Source: Colwellia demingiae (GTDB taxonomy: Bacteria > Pseudomonadota > Gammaproteobacteria > Enterobacterales > Alteromonadaceae). Taken from it: a stretch of 64,000 bases of DNA. Every line of letters begins with the position of its first letter. The stretch's first letter is position 1. Location: assembly GCF_007954275.1 (NCBI RefSeq), contig NZ_VOLT01000001.1:186001-250000 (forward strand), read 5' to 3'. The notes beneath the pieces were generated by a model. It had not been told where the DNA came from, did no database searches, and was given only the letters and a program-made list of their open reading frames with translations. This document shows, piece by piece, positions 57,241 to 64,000 of this stretch. The translations under genes were made by a program, and so were the position numbers.

Positions 57241-58365
57241 TGATAGTTTAAGTTGCTTCATGCCTTCTTCTATTGATATGAGCGGTGTGTAGCCTAAATC
57301 TTTTTTGGCAGCGCTTATATCAAAATAATGACTAGTAGAAAGTTGTCTTGCAACAAACCGCGTCATTATTGGCTCTTTTTTTATATTCAATATTTTATAA
57401 AAACACTCTAACGTCGTACCAACAGCATAAGCAACAGCGCTGGGTACTCTTTTTGTCACCGGTGGTAAATCAACACAATGAAGAATGTTATTAAGCATGG
57501 TGGCCATAGTGATTGGCTGATCGTTGCTAATAAAATACGCCTTACCTATACAAGTCGCTTTGGGTTTGTTCAATGCTACTGCAGCTAATATATGCGCATA
57601 AGCGGCATTATCAACAAAGATGGTATCGACCAGTTTATCTTCTTTTCCAACAAGTTTTAGCTTACCTGCTCGGGCACGTTCTAATACTCGAGGTACAAGA
57701 TGGGGATCGTTTGGCCCCCAAATTAAGTGCGGACGGAGCGCCACGGTTTTTAAAGTCTTCTCTTTCAAACCATGTGAGGCAGATAACACTAGTTGCTCAG
57801 CTAACGCTTTAGACTCACCATAAAAATTTAAAAAATTATCAGCATAAGGTTGCGATTCATCAATACCAGCCTCATCAACGCCAGCAAAAGTGACACTCGG
57901 TGTACTGGTATAAACCAAGCGAGTAATGGCAAGTTCTTGACAGGCTTGAATAATATTCTTGGCACCTTGCACATTCGGTTTAAAGTAATCATCTTTACTA
58001 CCCCAAACGCCTGCTTTGGCTGCTACATGAAATACTAGATCGCATGATTTCATTGTCTCTTTAAGGCGAACAAAATCTGTTATATCGCCTTGCACCATAT
58101 TAACGCCCATTTGGGTCAGTTCAGGATAACTTCCTCGGGCAAAACCCGTCACTTTAATATCAGCTAAACGCAGTAATCGACAAATAGCTTTCCCCAAAAA
58201 ACCGCCAGCTCCTGTAACAAACACATGGTTAGTTTGTGCTGCTAGCTCGCTTAGTGGTTGTTGAACTGCCTCGGTAAAATTGGCTATAACATCGATGTTG
58301 TTATGGCTATTACTTTTGGCTTTGGAATGAGCTGGAATAGCGCTTTTTTGCGAATGTTCAATCAT
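57223..58365 (-). CDS. oleD: OleD, NADPH-dependent 2-alkyl-3-ketoacyl reductase
   Basis: A 380-residue extended SDR / 3-beta-hydroxysteroid dehydrogenase-like protein. VTGAGGFLGKAICRLLRLA is the cofactor motif and YGESKALAEQLV holds the YxxxK pair. In the Ole pathway OleD reduces the beta-keto acid made by OleA to a beta-hydroxy acid. The first ~40 residues are a hydrophilic extension. It lies 25 bp downstream of oleC. Confidence 0.9.
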   Translation of the reverse strand: MIEHSQKSAIPAHSKAKSNSHNNIDVIANFTEAVQQPLSELAAQTNHVFVTGAGGFLGKAICRLLRLADIKVTGFARGSYPELTQMGVNMVQGDITDFVRLKETMKSCDLVFHVAAKAGVWGSKDDYFKPNVQGAKNIIQACQELAITRLVYTSTPSVTFAGVDEAGIDESQPYADNFLNFYGESKALAEQLVLSASHGLKEKTLKTVALRPHLIWGPNDPHLVPRVLERARAGKLKLVGKEDKLVDTIFVDNAAYAHILAAVALNKPKATCIGKAYFISNDQPITMATMLNNILHCVDLPPVTKRVPSAVAYAVGTTLECFYKILNIKKEPIMTRFVARQLSTSHYFDISAAKKDLGYTPLISIEEGMKQLKLSLVVSS

Positions 58366-58390
58366 GGTTGAGCTCTATTTATACGCTAAA

Positions 58391-60205
58391 TTAGTCAAGT
58401 TCATCTTGTGCCCATACGGCAAGCTTTTCACGAAATATCTTAGCGTTATGACGTATATCCACAGGGAAGTTTTCATGGATTAAAAAGTGTGAAATCACGG
58501 ATGTTTGTTTATGAGCAAGTGCAGATACTTTTAACGCTGAGAAGAGGATTGCCTCATCAAAATCTTTATTGTTTTTAGCTTCATCCGTTAATTCAACACA
58601 AAGTAACGGTACACTTCTACGGTTAATTTTAACACCTACTAAAGCAGTGCGTTTTACTAAATTATGGGTATTAAATATTCGCTCACAAGGGATAGAAAAT
58701 AAAACCTTCTTATCGGTTTCAACCCGATGCGCTTTACGTCCACACATCCATAGAGCACCAAATTCATCAAGATAGCCCAAGTCGCCCATACGATGACGAA
58801 CTACCTGACCAGTAGAATCAGCACAGTTAGAATGAGCATCATTAGAACCAGCATCAAGAATTTTCGCCTGTGCAGTTGCCGATTCGCGATTATAATATTG
58901 TTGGCTAACCATATCGCCTTTAACGACGATTTCACCAATGGTGTTCGCAAGCAAGGCTAAATCGTCATGCCATGTTTCAATCACATTGTCGTTAATGTCA
59001 ATAATACTGATATCTACGCCATTTACAGGAGTACCTACACAAATACCACCGCCATTGTCAGTTATGTGACTCGTTGCAAGTAAATCTGCGCTGGCTATTT
59101 TAGTCAGCGGTAGCGATTCGGTAGCGCCATATGACGTTAGCACAGGTACATTGTCGCTAAGTAGTTGGGTAAATCGCTCTATAGAGGTCAGGGTTGCAGG
59201 TGCGCCCGCAGAAATCACTCTTTTTAAACTCTTTAACTTAACAACGGGTTTATTAGTTCCGGCTTGCCCTAATACTTCTATCAGCGCTGGATTGGCAAAT
59301 AAGTTTGTGCATTGATATTTTTCAATGGCCGCAAAGATAAAAGCAGGATTGGCTTTAATCGGTTTACTGGCATCCATATCAGGAACAATTGAGGCCATGC
59401 CTAGTGCAGGACCAAATAATGAAAATAATGGGAACGTTGCTAAATCACGTTCGCCTGGCTTAATGGCATAATCATCTTTTAGTGCGGTAATTTGTGCTTC
59501 GAACATTTTATGGCTGTAGACCACACCTTTAGGTGTACCGGTACTACCACTGGTAAATAGAATTGCAGACATAGCATCATCGCTAAGTTTCACCATGTCA
59601 AAAGAGCTACTTTCTTTTGGTAAAGCAGTATTTTGTATCGGGTAGCGAGTTAATAACTTGGTTAAACTCATACCACCAATAAGGGAAGAGAATACATTTG
59701 CGCCAGCGCCAGAACCAGCTGGTGTAACCGTTAAGAGTTTTTTAACGCTAGCTTTCCCCCAGCCAAATAATATTCTAGCTATATGGGCTTTAGGGATACC
59801 AATAAAAGCATCAGGAGCAGATTCAACAAAACATTGTTTAAGGTTTTTAATGCCCATGCCTGGGTCAACTAAAATAGGGATAATACCTGCTTTAAATAAC
59901 GCAAACGTTAAGGAGAAAAAATCAATACTTGGGGTGACCATTAACACCGCTTTCATGCCTGACTTTAGGCCATAAGCATTTAACGCATAGGCAATTTCAT
60001 CACTACGTTGGTGTAAAGAAACAAAATCAATTTCTTGATAATTAAGTTTGCCTCGTTGGCTTTTTTGTACCGCAACAGCTAACGCGTTGGGCGTTGCTAT
60101 TGCTGCATGTGCGAGATGGCGACATAAATTAGCTTGATTGGACTTATCCATGGTCTCTGTCATTAACACTTTACCTATTAAATAAGTCCTACTAAATGGT
60201 ACCAA
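58391..60205 (-). CDS. oleC: OleC, beta-lactone synthetase (AMP-dependent)
   Basis: A 604-residue acyl-adenylate-forming enzyme. The AMP-binding P-loop [20 protein letters not shown] and the motif [11 protein letters not shown] are present. OleC activates the beta-hydroxy acid from OleD and closes it to a beta-lactone. The start at 60205 gives a slightly long N-terminus; an ATG 15 codons in ([16 protein letters not shown] region, ~60157) is an alternative. It is a separate gene from oleB, unlike the fused oleBC of some bacteria. Confidence 0.9.
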   Translation of the reverse strand: MVPFSRTYLIGKVLMTETMDKSNQANLCRHLAHAAIATPNALAVAVQKSQRGKLNYQEIDFVSLHQRSDEIAYALNAYGLKSGMKAVLMVTPSIDFFSLTFALFKAGIIPILVDPGMGIKNLKQCFVESAPDAFIGIPKAHIARILFGWGKASVKKLLTVTPAGSGAGANVFSSLIGGMSLTKLLTRYPIQNTALPKESSSFDMVKLSDDAMSAILFTSGSTGTPKGVVYSHKMFEAQITALKDDYAIKPGERDLATFPLFSLFGPALGMASIVPDMDASKPIKANPAFIFAAIEKYQCTNLFANPALIEVLGQAGTNKPVVKLKSLKRVISAGAPATLTSIERFTQLLSDNVPVLTSYGATESLPLTKIASADLLATSHITDNGGGICVGTPVNGVDISIIDINDNVIETWHDDLALLANTIGEIVVKGDMVSQQYYNRESATAQAKILDAGSNDAHSNCADSTGQVVRHRMGDLGYLDEFGALWMCGRKAHRVETDKKVLFSIPCERIFNTHNLVKRTALVGVKINRRSVPLLCVELTDEAKNNKDFDEAILFSALKVSALAHKQTSVISHFLIHENFPVDIRHNAKIFREKLAVWAQDELD

Positions 60206-60220
60206 TCGGACTAATTTATT

Positions 60221-61144
60221 CTACGCTAATTTGGCTTCGCTTGTTTTTAAGAAGTCATCTATTAAGGGAACGACTTCATCACTAGCATCTTCTAGAATAT
60301 AATGACCACAATCATCAAAAGCATGAACTTGTGCATCAGGAAAACGTTGTTGCCATTCATCTAAAAAGTGTTTATCAAAAACGAAGTCTTTTAAGCCCCA
60401 ACAAACTAATACCGGTAGCTTTTTAAACTGCGCTAAACTGCCCGCAATATCTGAGACTAATTGATAGTTTCTATCCGCTGGTTTTAACGGAATATCCTGA
60501 ATAAAGCGCAAGGTTGAAATACGATTTGTCCAAGAATTAAAAGGTGCTACATAAGCTTCGCGTACTTCTTTAGACATTGCTTTTCGCTTTACACCAATAT
60601 ATGAAGCAACACTTGAAAAAGCATTGAAGCCTCTCACTAGTGCAGTTCCTACAAAAGTATTACGGCCTAACCATAAAGCAGGTGGTAGCTTTTTAGCTTT
60701 AGGTAAATGAAAAGCGCCAGTGTTTAAAATAACCAGACGTTTGATACGTTCAGGATAGCGCGCAGCATAACCCATACCAATCATTCCGCCCCAATCATGT
60801 ACCACTAGCGTAATATTTTCTTTTACGTCTAAATGTTCAAGTAATGCTTCTAGGTCATCTATACGATTCGCTAGGGTGTAATCATAACCGTCATCATCGG
60901 GTTTATCAGACAAACCACAGCCAATATGATCTGGCACTATACATTGGTGATTCTTACTTAATTGGCTAACTAAATTACGGTAATAAAAAGACCAACTTGG
61001 ATTGCCATGAACCATTACAACTGGAGAGCCCTGCCCTTCATTAACATAATGATATTGATGACCATTACGATTGATAAAATTGCGGGTAAAGGGAAATAGT
61101 TTTGTTAACTTCTTTTCTAACATACTTTCTAACATAACTACCAC
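60221..61144 (-). CDS. oleB: OleB, beta-lactone decarboxylase (alpha/beta hydrolase, haloalkane dehalogenase-like)
   Basis: A 307-residue alpha/beta hydrolase with the nucleophile Asp motif VVHDWGGMIG, the oxyanion segment HGNPSWSFYYRNL and the catalytic His region DDCGHYILEDA. This is the haloalkane dehalogenase-type family. In Ole clusters the enzyme decarboxylates the beta-lactone to an internal olefin. It overlaps the end of oleA by 7 bp. Confidence 0.9.
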   Translation of the reverse strand: MVVMLESMLEKKLTKLFPFTRNFINRNGHQYHYVNEGQGSPVVMVHGNPSWSFYYRNLVSQLSKNHQCIVPDHIGCGLSDKPDDDGYDYTLANRIDDLEALLEHLDVKENITLVVHDWGGMIGMGYAARYPERIKRLVILNTGAFHLPKAKKLPPALWLGRNTFVGTALVRGFNAFSSVASYIGVKRKAMSKEVREAYVAPFNSWTNRISTLRFIQDIPLKPADRNYQLVSDIAGSLAQFKKLPVLVCWGLKDFVFDKHFLDEWQQRFPDAQVHAFDDCGHYILEDASDEVVPLIDDFLKTSEAKLA

Positions 61145-62187
61145 TTAAGCCCCAACATCATACAATTTAAACCACTGCCTATCCCTAAAAAGCTAACATT
61201 ATCGCCTTTTTGTAAGAAGCCTTGATCATGAGCCATCGCTGCCGTTACCGGCAAAGAAACTGTACCCATATTGCCAAGTAGCTTAAACGTTGGAAATTCT
61301 TTTTCAGGGTTAATGCATAAGGCGGTTAGCACTTTCTTTTGATTCGCGGCGCCCACTTGATGGCAAATAACTTTATCAACGTTTTCTTCAACCCATTGAC
61401 GTTGTTCTAAAAAATGTTCCCAGGTATCTTTCGCTAACGAGACACCCTCTTTAAGTAAACTTACAGCGTCAGTACGCATAAATTCACGGAACAATTGTGG
61501 ACCGACTTCTTTTAAGCCCCATTGACACAGATTATTATGCTCGGGTGCCGATAAGTGACTGGCTCCTAATAATTGATGATTACGGTCAGTATCTAGATTT
61601 AAACTACCATCGGTAAGTAACACTGCAACAGCACCTGAACCACCCGTTAGGGTCGCTAAAGAGCGAGCATAATTTTGCATTGTAGGATCGGCAAGCATGT
61701 CATCAATAGTTACATCAACAATATGACGTGCTGATTCACACGAAACAACAAGACCCGCTTTAATTTGTCCAAGTTCAATACGATTCGCAATATCTAAAAT
61801 ACCTGATAGCACGCCTAAACAGGCATTACTGATATCGTAAATTGCCGTATCTTTTAACACGCCAAGCTTAGCGGCTATACGACAGGCAGTAGCCGGCTCG
61901 TGCTGATCACGACATACACCGGTGTAAACAACTGCGCCTATATCAGCCGCAGCAATACCGGTTTCGTTCATTGCTTTTTGAGCCGCAACAATAGCGCCAT
62001 CTGAAAGAATATGATCTGTTGGCCACCAACGGCGTTCCTCGATCCCAGTTAACGCAGTGAGTTGCCCCATTGGAATACGAAACTTTTGATATAACGGGGT
62101 CAAACGAGATTCAAGCTCTGCACTGGTTACCACTTCAGGGGCCAGTTCATACGCTAAGCTATTAATAAAGACGCGGGAATATTTCAT
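61138..62187 (-). CDS. oleA: OleA, acyl-CoA head-to-head condensing thiolase
   Basis: A 349-residue FabH-like thiolase-superfamily protein. The catalytic Cys is in ISNACLGVLSG, the His in ICHQVGAANQKK and the Asn in LLGNMGTVSLPV. GIEERRWWP and CRDQHEPATACR are specific to OleA rather than FabH. It joins two fatty acyl-CoAs by Claisen condensation, the first step to long-chain olefins such as the polyunsaturated hydrocarbons reported from Colwellia and Shewanella. It is first in the oleABCD order. Confidence 0.93.
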   Translation of the reverse strand: MKYSRVFINSLAYELAPEVVTSAELESRLTPLYQKFRIPMGQLTALTGIEERRWWPTDHILSDGAIVAAQKAMNETGIAAADIGAVVYTGVCRDQHEPATACRIAAKLGVLKDTAIYDISNACLGVLSGILDIANRIELGQIKAGLVVSCESARHIVDVTIDDMLADPTMQNYARSLATLTGGSGAVAVLLTDGSLNLDTDRNHQLLGASHLSAPEHNNLCQWGLKEVGPQLFREFMRTDAVSLLKEGVSLAKDTWEHFLEQRQWVEENVDKVICHQVGAANQKKVLTALCINPEKEFPTFKLLGNMGTVSLPVTAAMAHDQGFLQKGDNVSFLGIGSGLNCMMLGLKW

Positions 62188-62575
62188 TTATGTGACTGTT
62201 GCTTATTATGTCTAGGTTATCTGTAGCAATACAATTTTAAATCCATCGATGTATTGAGGAAACATGCGAACTAAGTAACCAATGTTAATTATTTATGACT
62301 CTGGGTCGCCATTTGAGCAAGAATATGCCAAGGATTCAACCAAAAACATGATTTATCGATGATCTACGCGAAATTAGGGTAAATTAATTGAAGTTATCGT
62401 AAGTTAACCATAATTAGGCTATGTCATGATAATAAATTAACTAGGCACTCATAATAAGAGCCTATCCCCGTTACCAATCAAGATGCATGTTTCAGAGTGC
62501 ACTTTGAATGGCAACGGGTATAAATAATTCAAGATAAACATTGCTGCTTAGTTCACGTTTTAGCTTTCTTTTTAG
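62188..62575. other. oleA upstream intergenic region
   Basis: A 388 bp gene-free stretch expected to hold the ole operon promoter, though I could not single out clear boxes. It contains the palindromic repeat copy C, and a short TAGGC...GCCTA hairpin near 62443-62464 on its left flank. Confidence 0.4.
62463..62522. repeat. Dispersed repeat, copy C (near-palindromic)
   Basis: A 60-bp near palindrome: the arms CCCCGTTACCAATCAA and TTGAATGGCAACGGG pair, with inner AAGATGCA / TGCACTT. It shares TATACCCGTTACCA-type ends with copies A and D. Confidence 0.65.
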
Positions 62576-64000
62576 CTACTCTTTAGCTAAGTATTTTGGT
62601 CGCTGTAATCTCGATATAAATAATGAAAATAAAGCGAACAAAGTAAAGAAGGCGAAACTACCACTGCTTGATTTTTCAGGGGTAACTTCAAGTGAAATAG
62701 TATTGTTGTCAACCACGGCTATGCCGCCAGGATCATCAATCACACCATTGGCAATGCCATCTGCATCATTTGCGCCACCATCTTCAATGAATAATTTTAA
62801 ACAAGTATCTCCAACATTAAGGCCTGCTTGATAAAGCTCACTATGTGGTGGCGGACAAACACCATTAACAGCCTTACTGGTGGCAATTACGTTATTACTG
62901 TCTTCAGCAAAATCTGCCCATTGCTGTTCAGCGTTTACCTTACGATAGACAGAGTATTCAACGATAGCAGCTGATAGGGGCAAAATAATGGCAACTGAGC
63001 GACCAAAAGGGGCTATGTTATGTATTTCAAAATCAAAATAGCCCATTGTATTCGTTAAACTATCTTGTTCAACTAAACCTGTAGCCAAAATTTCTTGTTG
63101 CGAAAGCTCTATACCATCAGAGCTTTGCAGCAGCGCAAACTTACCCAGTTTTAATTGCAAGCCTGGCTCAGTTTCCGCTAACTTCACTAATGCCGCATTA
63201 ATATGTAATGGCTGTAAGTATGGAATTGTTGAATTATCCATGTAAGCGGGCAATCCGTCTGAGTCTGCATCGCTAAAGCCTTCAACCAAATCACTAATGC
63301 CGTCTCTATCACTATCTAAACCACGTAATGTTCGTTGAGTCGCCAATAAAGCTAGGTAAACCTGCTTAGTTTGTGACAGCTCTTCTGTACCGCTATTGGT
63401 GGTATTACCGCTATCAGTGACTGTGACGCTAAGATTAATAAGGCTTTTATTCTCTTCAGGTAGATTCAAACCATCGACGGGGAAGACAAGTTGTAATTTA
63501 TCCGTTGAAAGTACAGCACTTAAGTAGTCAGGAATTTGCCAATCAATTTGATGGGTATCTTGAACATTAGAGTCTTTAATCCTTAAAACAACTGTCACTT
63601 CACCGTCATTGATAGCAATGCTAGGCACTTGTATACCTTTTTGCCAGATTGCTAGGTCGATATTTGGCGCAACATTATCTTCTGTAATCGTAATGATATG
63701 TTTCGCATGAACGCCAGCATTTACACCTTGTTCAAGACTAACAATCAGCTGCTCATCACCTTCTAGTTGAAAATCACTATTAATATTAATATCGATAAAG
63801 CCTGCAGTACCCTGCGCTATTACGATCTTGTTATCTGCAATATTGTAATCCGCATTATCGACACCACCTGTGATTGTTAGTGGCAAGGTCACTGGATAAG
63901 CAGGCGCTTCACCAGATAACACCACTTCTACTCGGGCAACGCCACCTTCAGCAACAATTTGTGCCGATGCAAAGTTCACTAACGGATGAATGTTTAATAC
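62576..64000 (-). CDS. Large exported protein, C-terminal part (Calx-beta-like, sorting-signal tail)
   Basis: The frame is open to the right edge, so the start is outside the window; the visible 474 codons are the C-terminus. Residues nearest the edge (EGGVARVEVVLSGEAPAYPVTLPLTITGG) resemble Calx-beta/cadherin-type repeats. DSDRDGISDLVEGFSDADSDGLP is a calcium-binding type-3-like Asp-rich motif. The end, SSSGSFAFFTLFALFSLFIS then RLQRPK, is a hydrophobic helix and basic tail like GlyGly-CTERM sorting signals. Probably a surface protein. Confidence 0.75.
   Translation of the reverse strand, partial: VLNIHPLVNFASAQIVAEGGVARVEVVLSGEAPAYPVTLPLTITGGVDNADYNIADNKIVIAQGTAGFIDININSDFQLEGDEQLIVSLEQGVNAGVHAKHIITITEDNVAPNIDLAIWQKGIQVPSIAINDGEVTVVLRIKDSNVQDTHQIDWQIPDYLSAVLSTDKLQLVFPVDGLNLPEENKSLINLSVTVTDSGNTTNSGTEELSQTKQVYLALLATQRTLRGLDSDRDGISDLVEGFSDADSDGLPAYMDNSTIPYLQPLHINAALVKLAETEPGLQLKLGKFALLQSSDGIELSQQEILATGLVEQDSLTNTMGYFDFEIHNIAPFGRSVAIILPLSAAIVEYSVYRKVNAEQQWADFAEDSNNVIATSKAVNGVCPPPHSELYQAGLNVGDTCLKLFIEDGGANDADGIANGVIDDPGGIAVVDNNTISLEVTPEKSSSGSFAFFTLFALFSLFISRLQRPKYLAKE

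Overview
The window is AT-rich chromosomal DNA of a marine gammaproteobacterium, most likely Colwellia or a close relative. The grounds are the Alteromonadales-type gene orders (sdhCDAB-sucABCD divergent from gltA; rimP-nusA-infB-rbfA-truB-rpsO-pnp-nlpI; rsxABCDGE-nth) together with a complete oleABCD hydrocarbon cluster of the kind known from psychrophilic Colwellia and Shewanella. The assignment rests on reading alone; no search was run. No rRNA, tRNA, CRISPR array, transposase or integrase gene was seen.

Layout. 1-9.3 kb (minus strand): TCA-cycle operon sdhC-D-A-B, sucA-B-C and the first 32 codons of sucD. SucB carries two lipoyl domains. 9.9-11.2 kb: gltA, divergent. 11.4-14.1 kb: tcdA (csdL) facing a natural CsdA-CsdE fusion, so all three partners of the Csd sulfur-transfer system sit together. 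14.3-17.3 kb: a small basic unknown, a secreted HExxH protein with Sel1/TPR-like repeats, and an NlpI-like lipoprotein. 17.4-26.7 kb (minus): the translation/RNA operon pnp, rpsO, truB, rbfA, infB, nusA, rimP, with a possible attenuating leader that includes a tiny hydrophobic reading frame. 27.2-29.2 kb: a degenerate GGDEF-EAL protein of CsrD/MshH type. 29.4-36.4 kb: rsxABCDGE-nth. 36.5-43.8 kb: ordinary single genes (glyoxalase, aminotransferase, YaeQ, M28 and DUF885 hydrolases, GNAT).

43.9-54.2 kb is an accessory island. Small plus-strand genes, mostly one per unit, are separated by related ~70-120 bp imperfect palindromes whose outer arms are TAAC(AA)... and ...GGGCGTTA, with an inner GTTGGCT/AGCCAAC stem. 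These have the architecture of integron attC sites. With no integrase in the window the region reads as a CALIN (cluster of attC sites lacking integrase). Cassette genes include two GNAT acetyltransferases, small lipoproteins, a lipocalin, a double-CDGSH protein, DUF4144, a methyltransferase, a YkgJ-type protein, a split DUF4287/DUF5655 gene and an AhpD-like protein missing one redox cysteine. A flavin reductase-like gene, a MYG1 family gene and a minus-strand repeat protein interrupt the array near 51.4-53.8 kb.

54.2-62.2 kb: small unknown genes, a membrane protein divergent from an SDR gene with two identical ATTGTCGACAAT palindromes between them, then a hotdog thioesterase and the oleD-oleC-oleB-oleA cluster (minus strand; head-to-head condensation, beta-lactone formation, decarboxylation to long-chain olefins). 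62.6-64 kb: the C-terminal part of a large exported protein that runs off the window.
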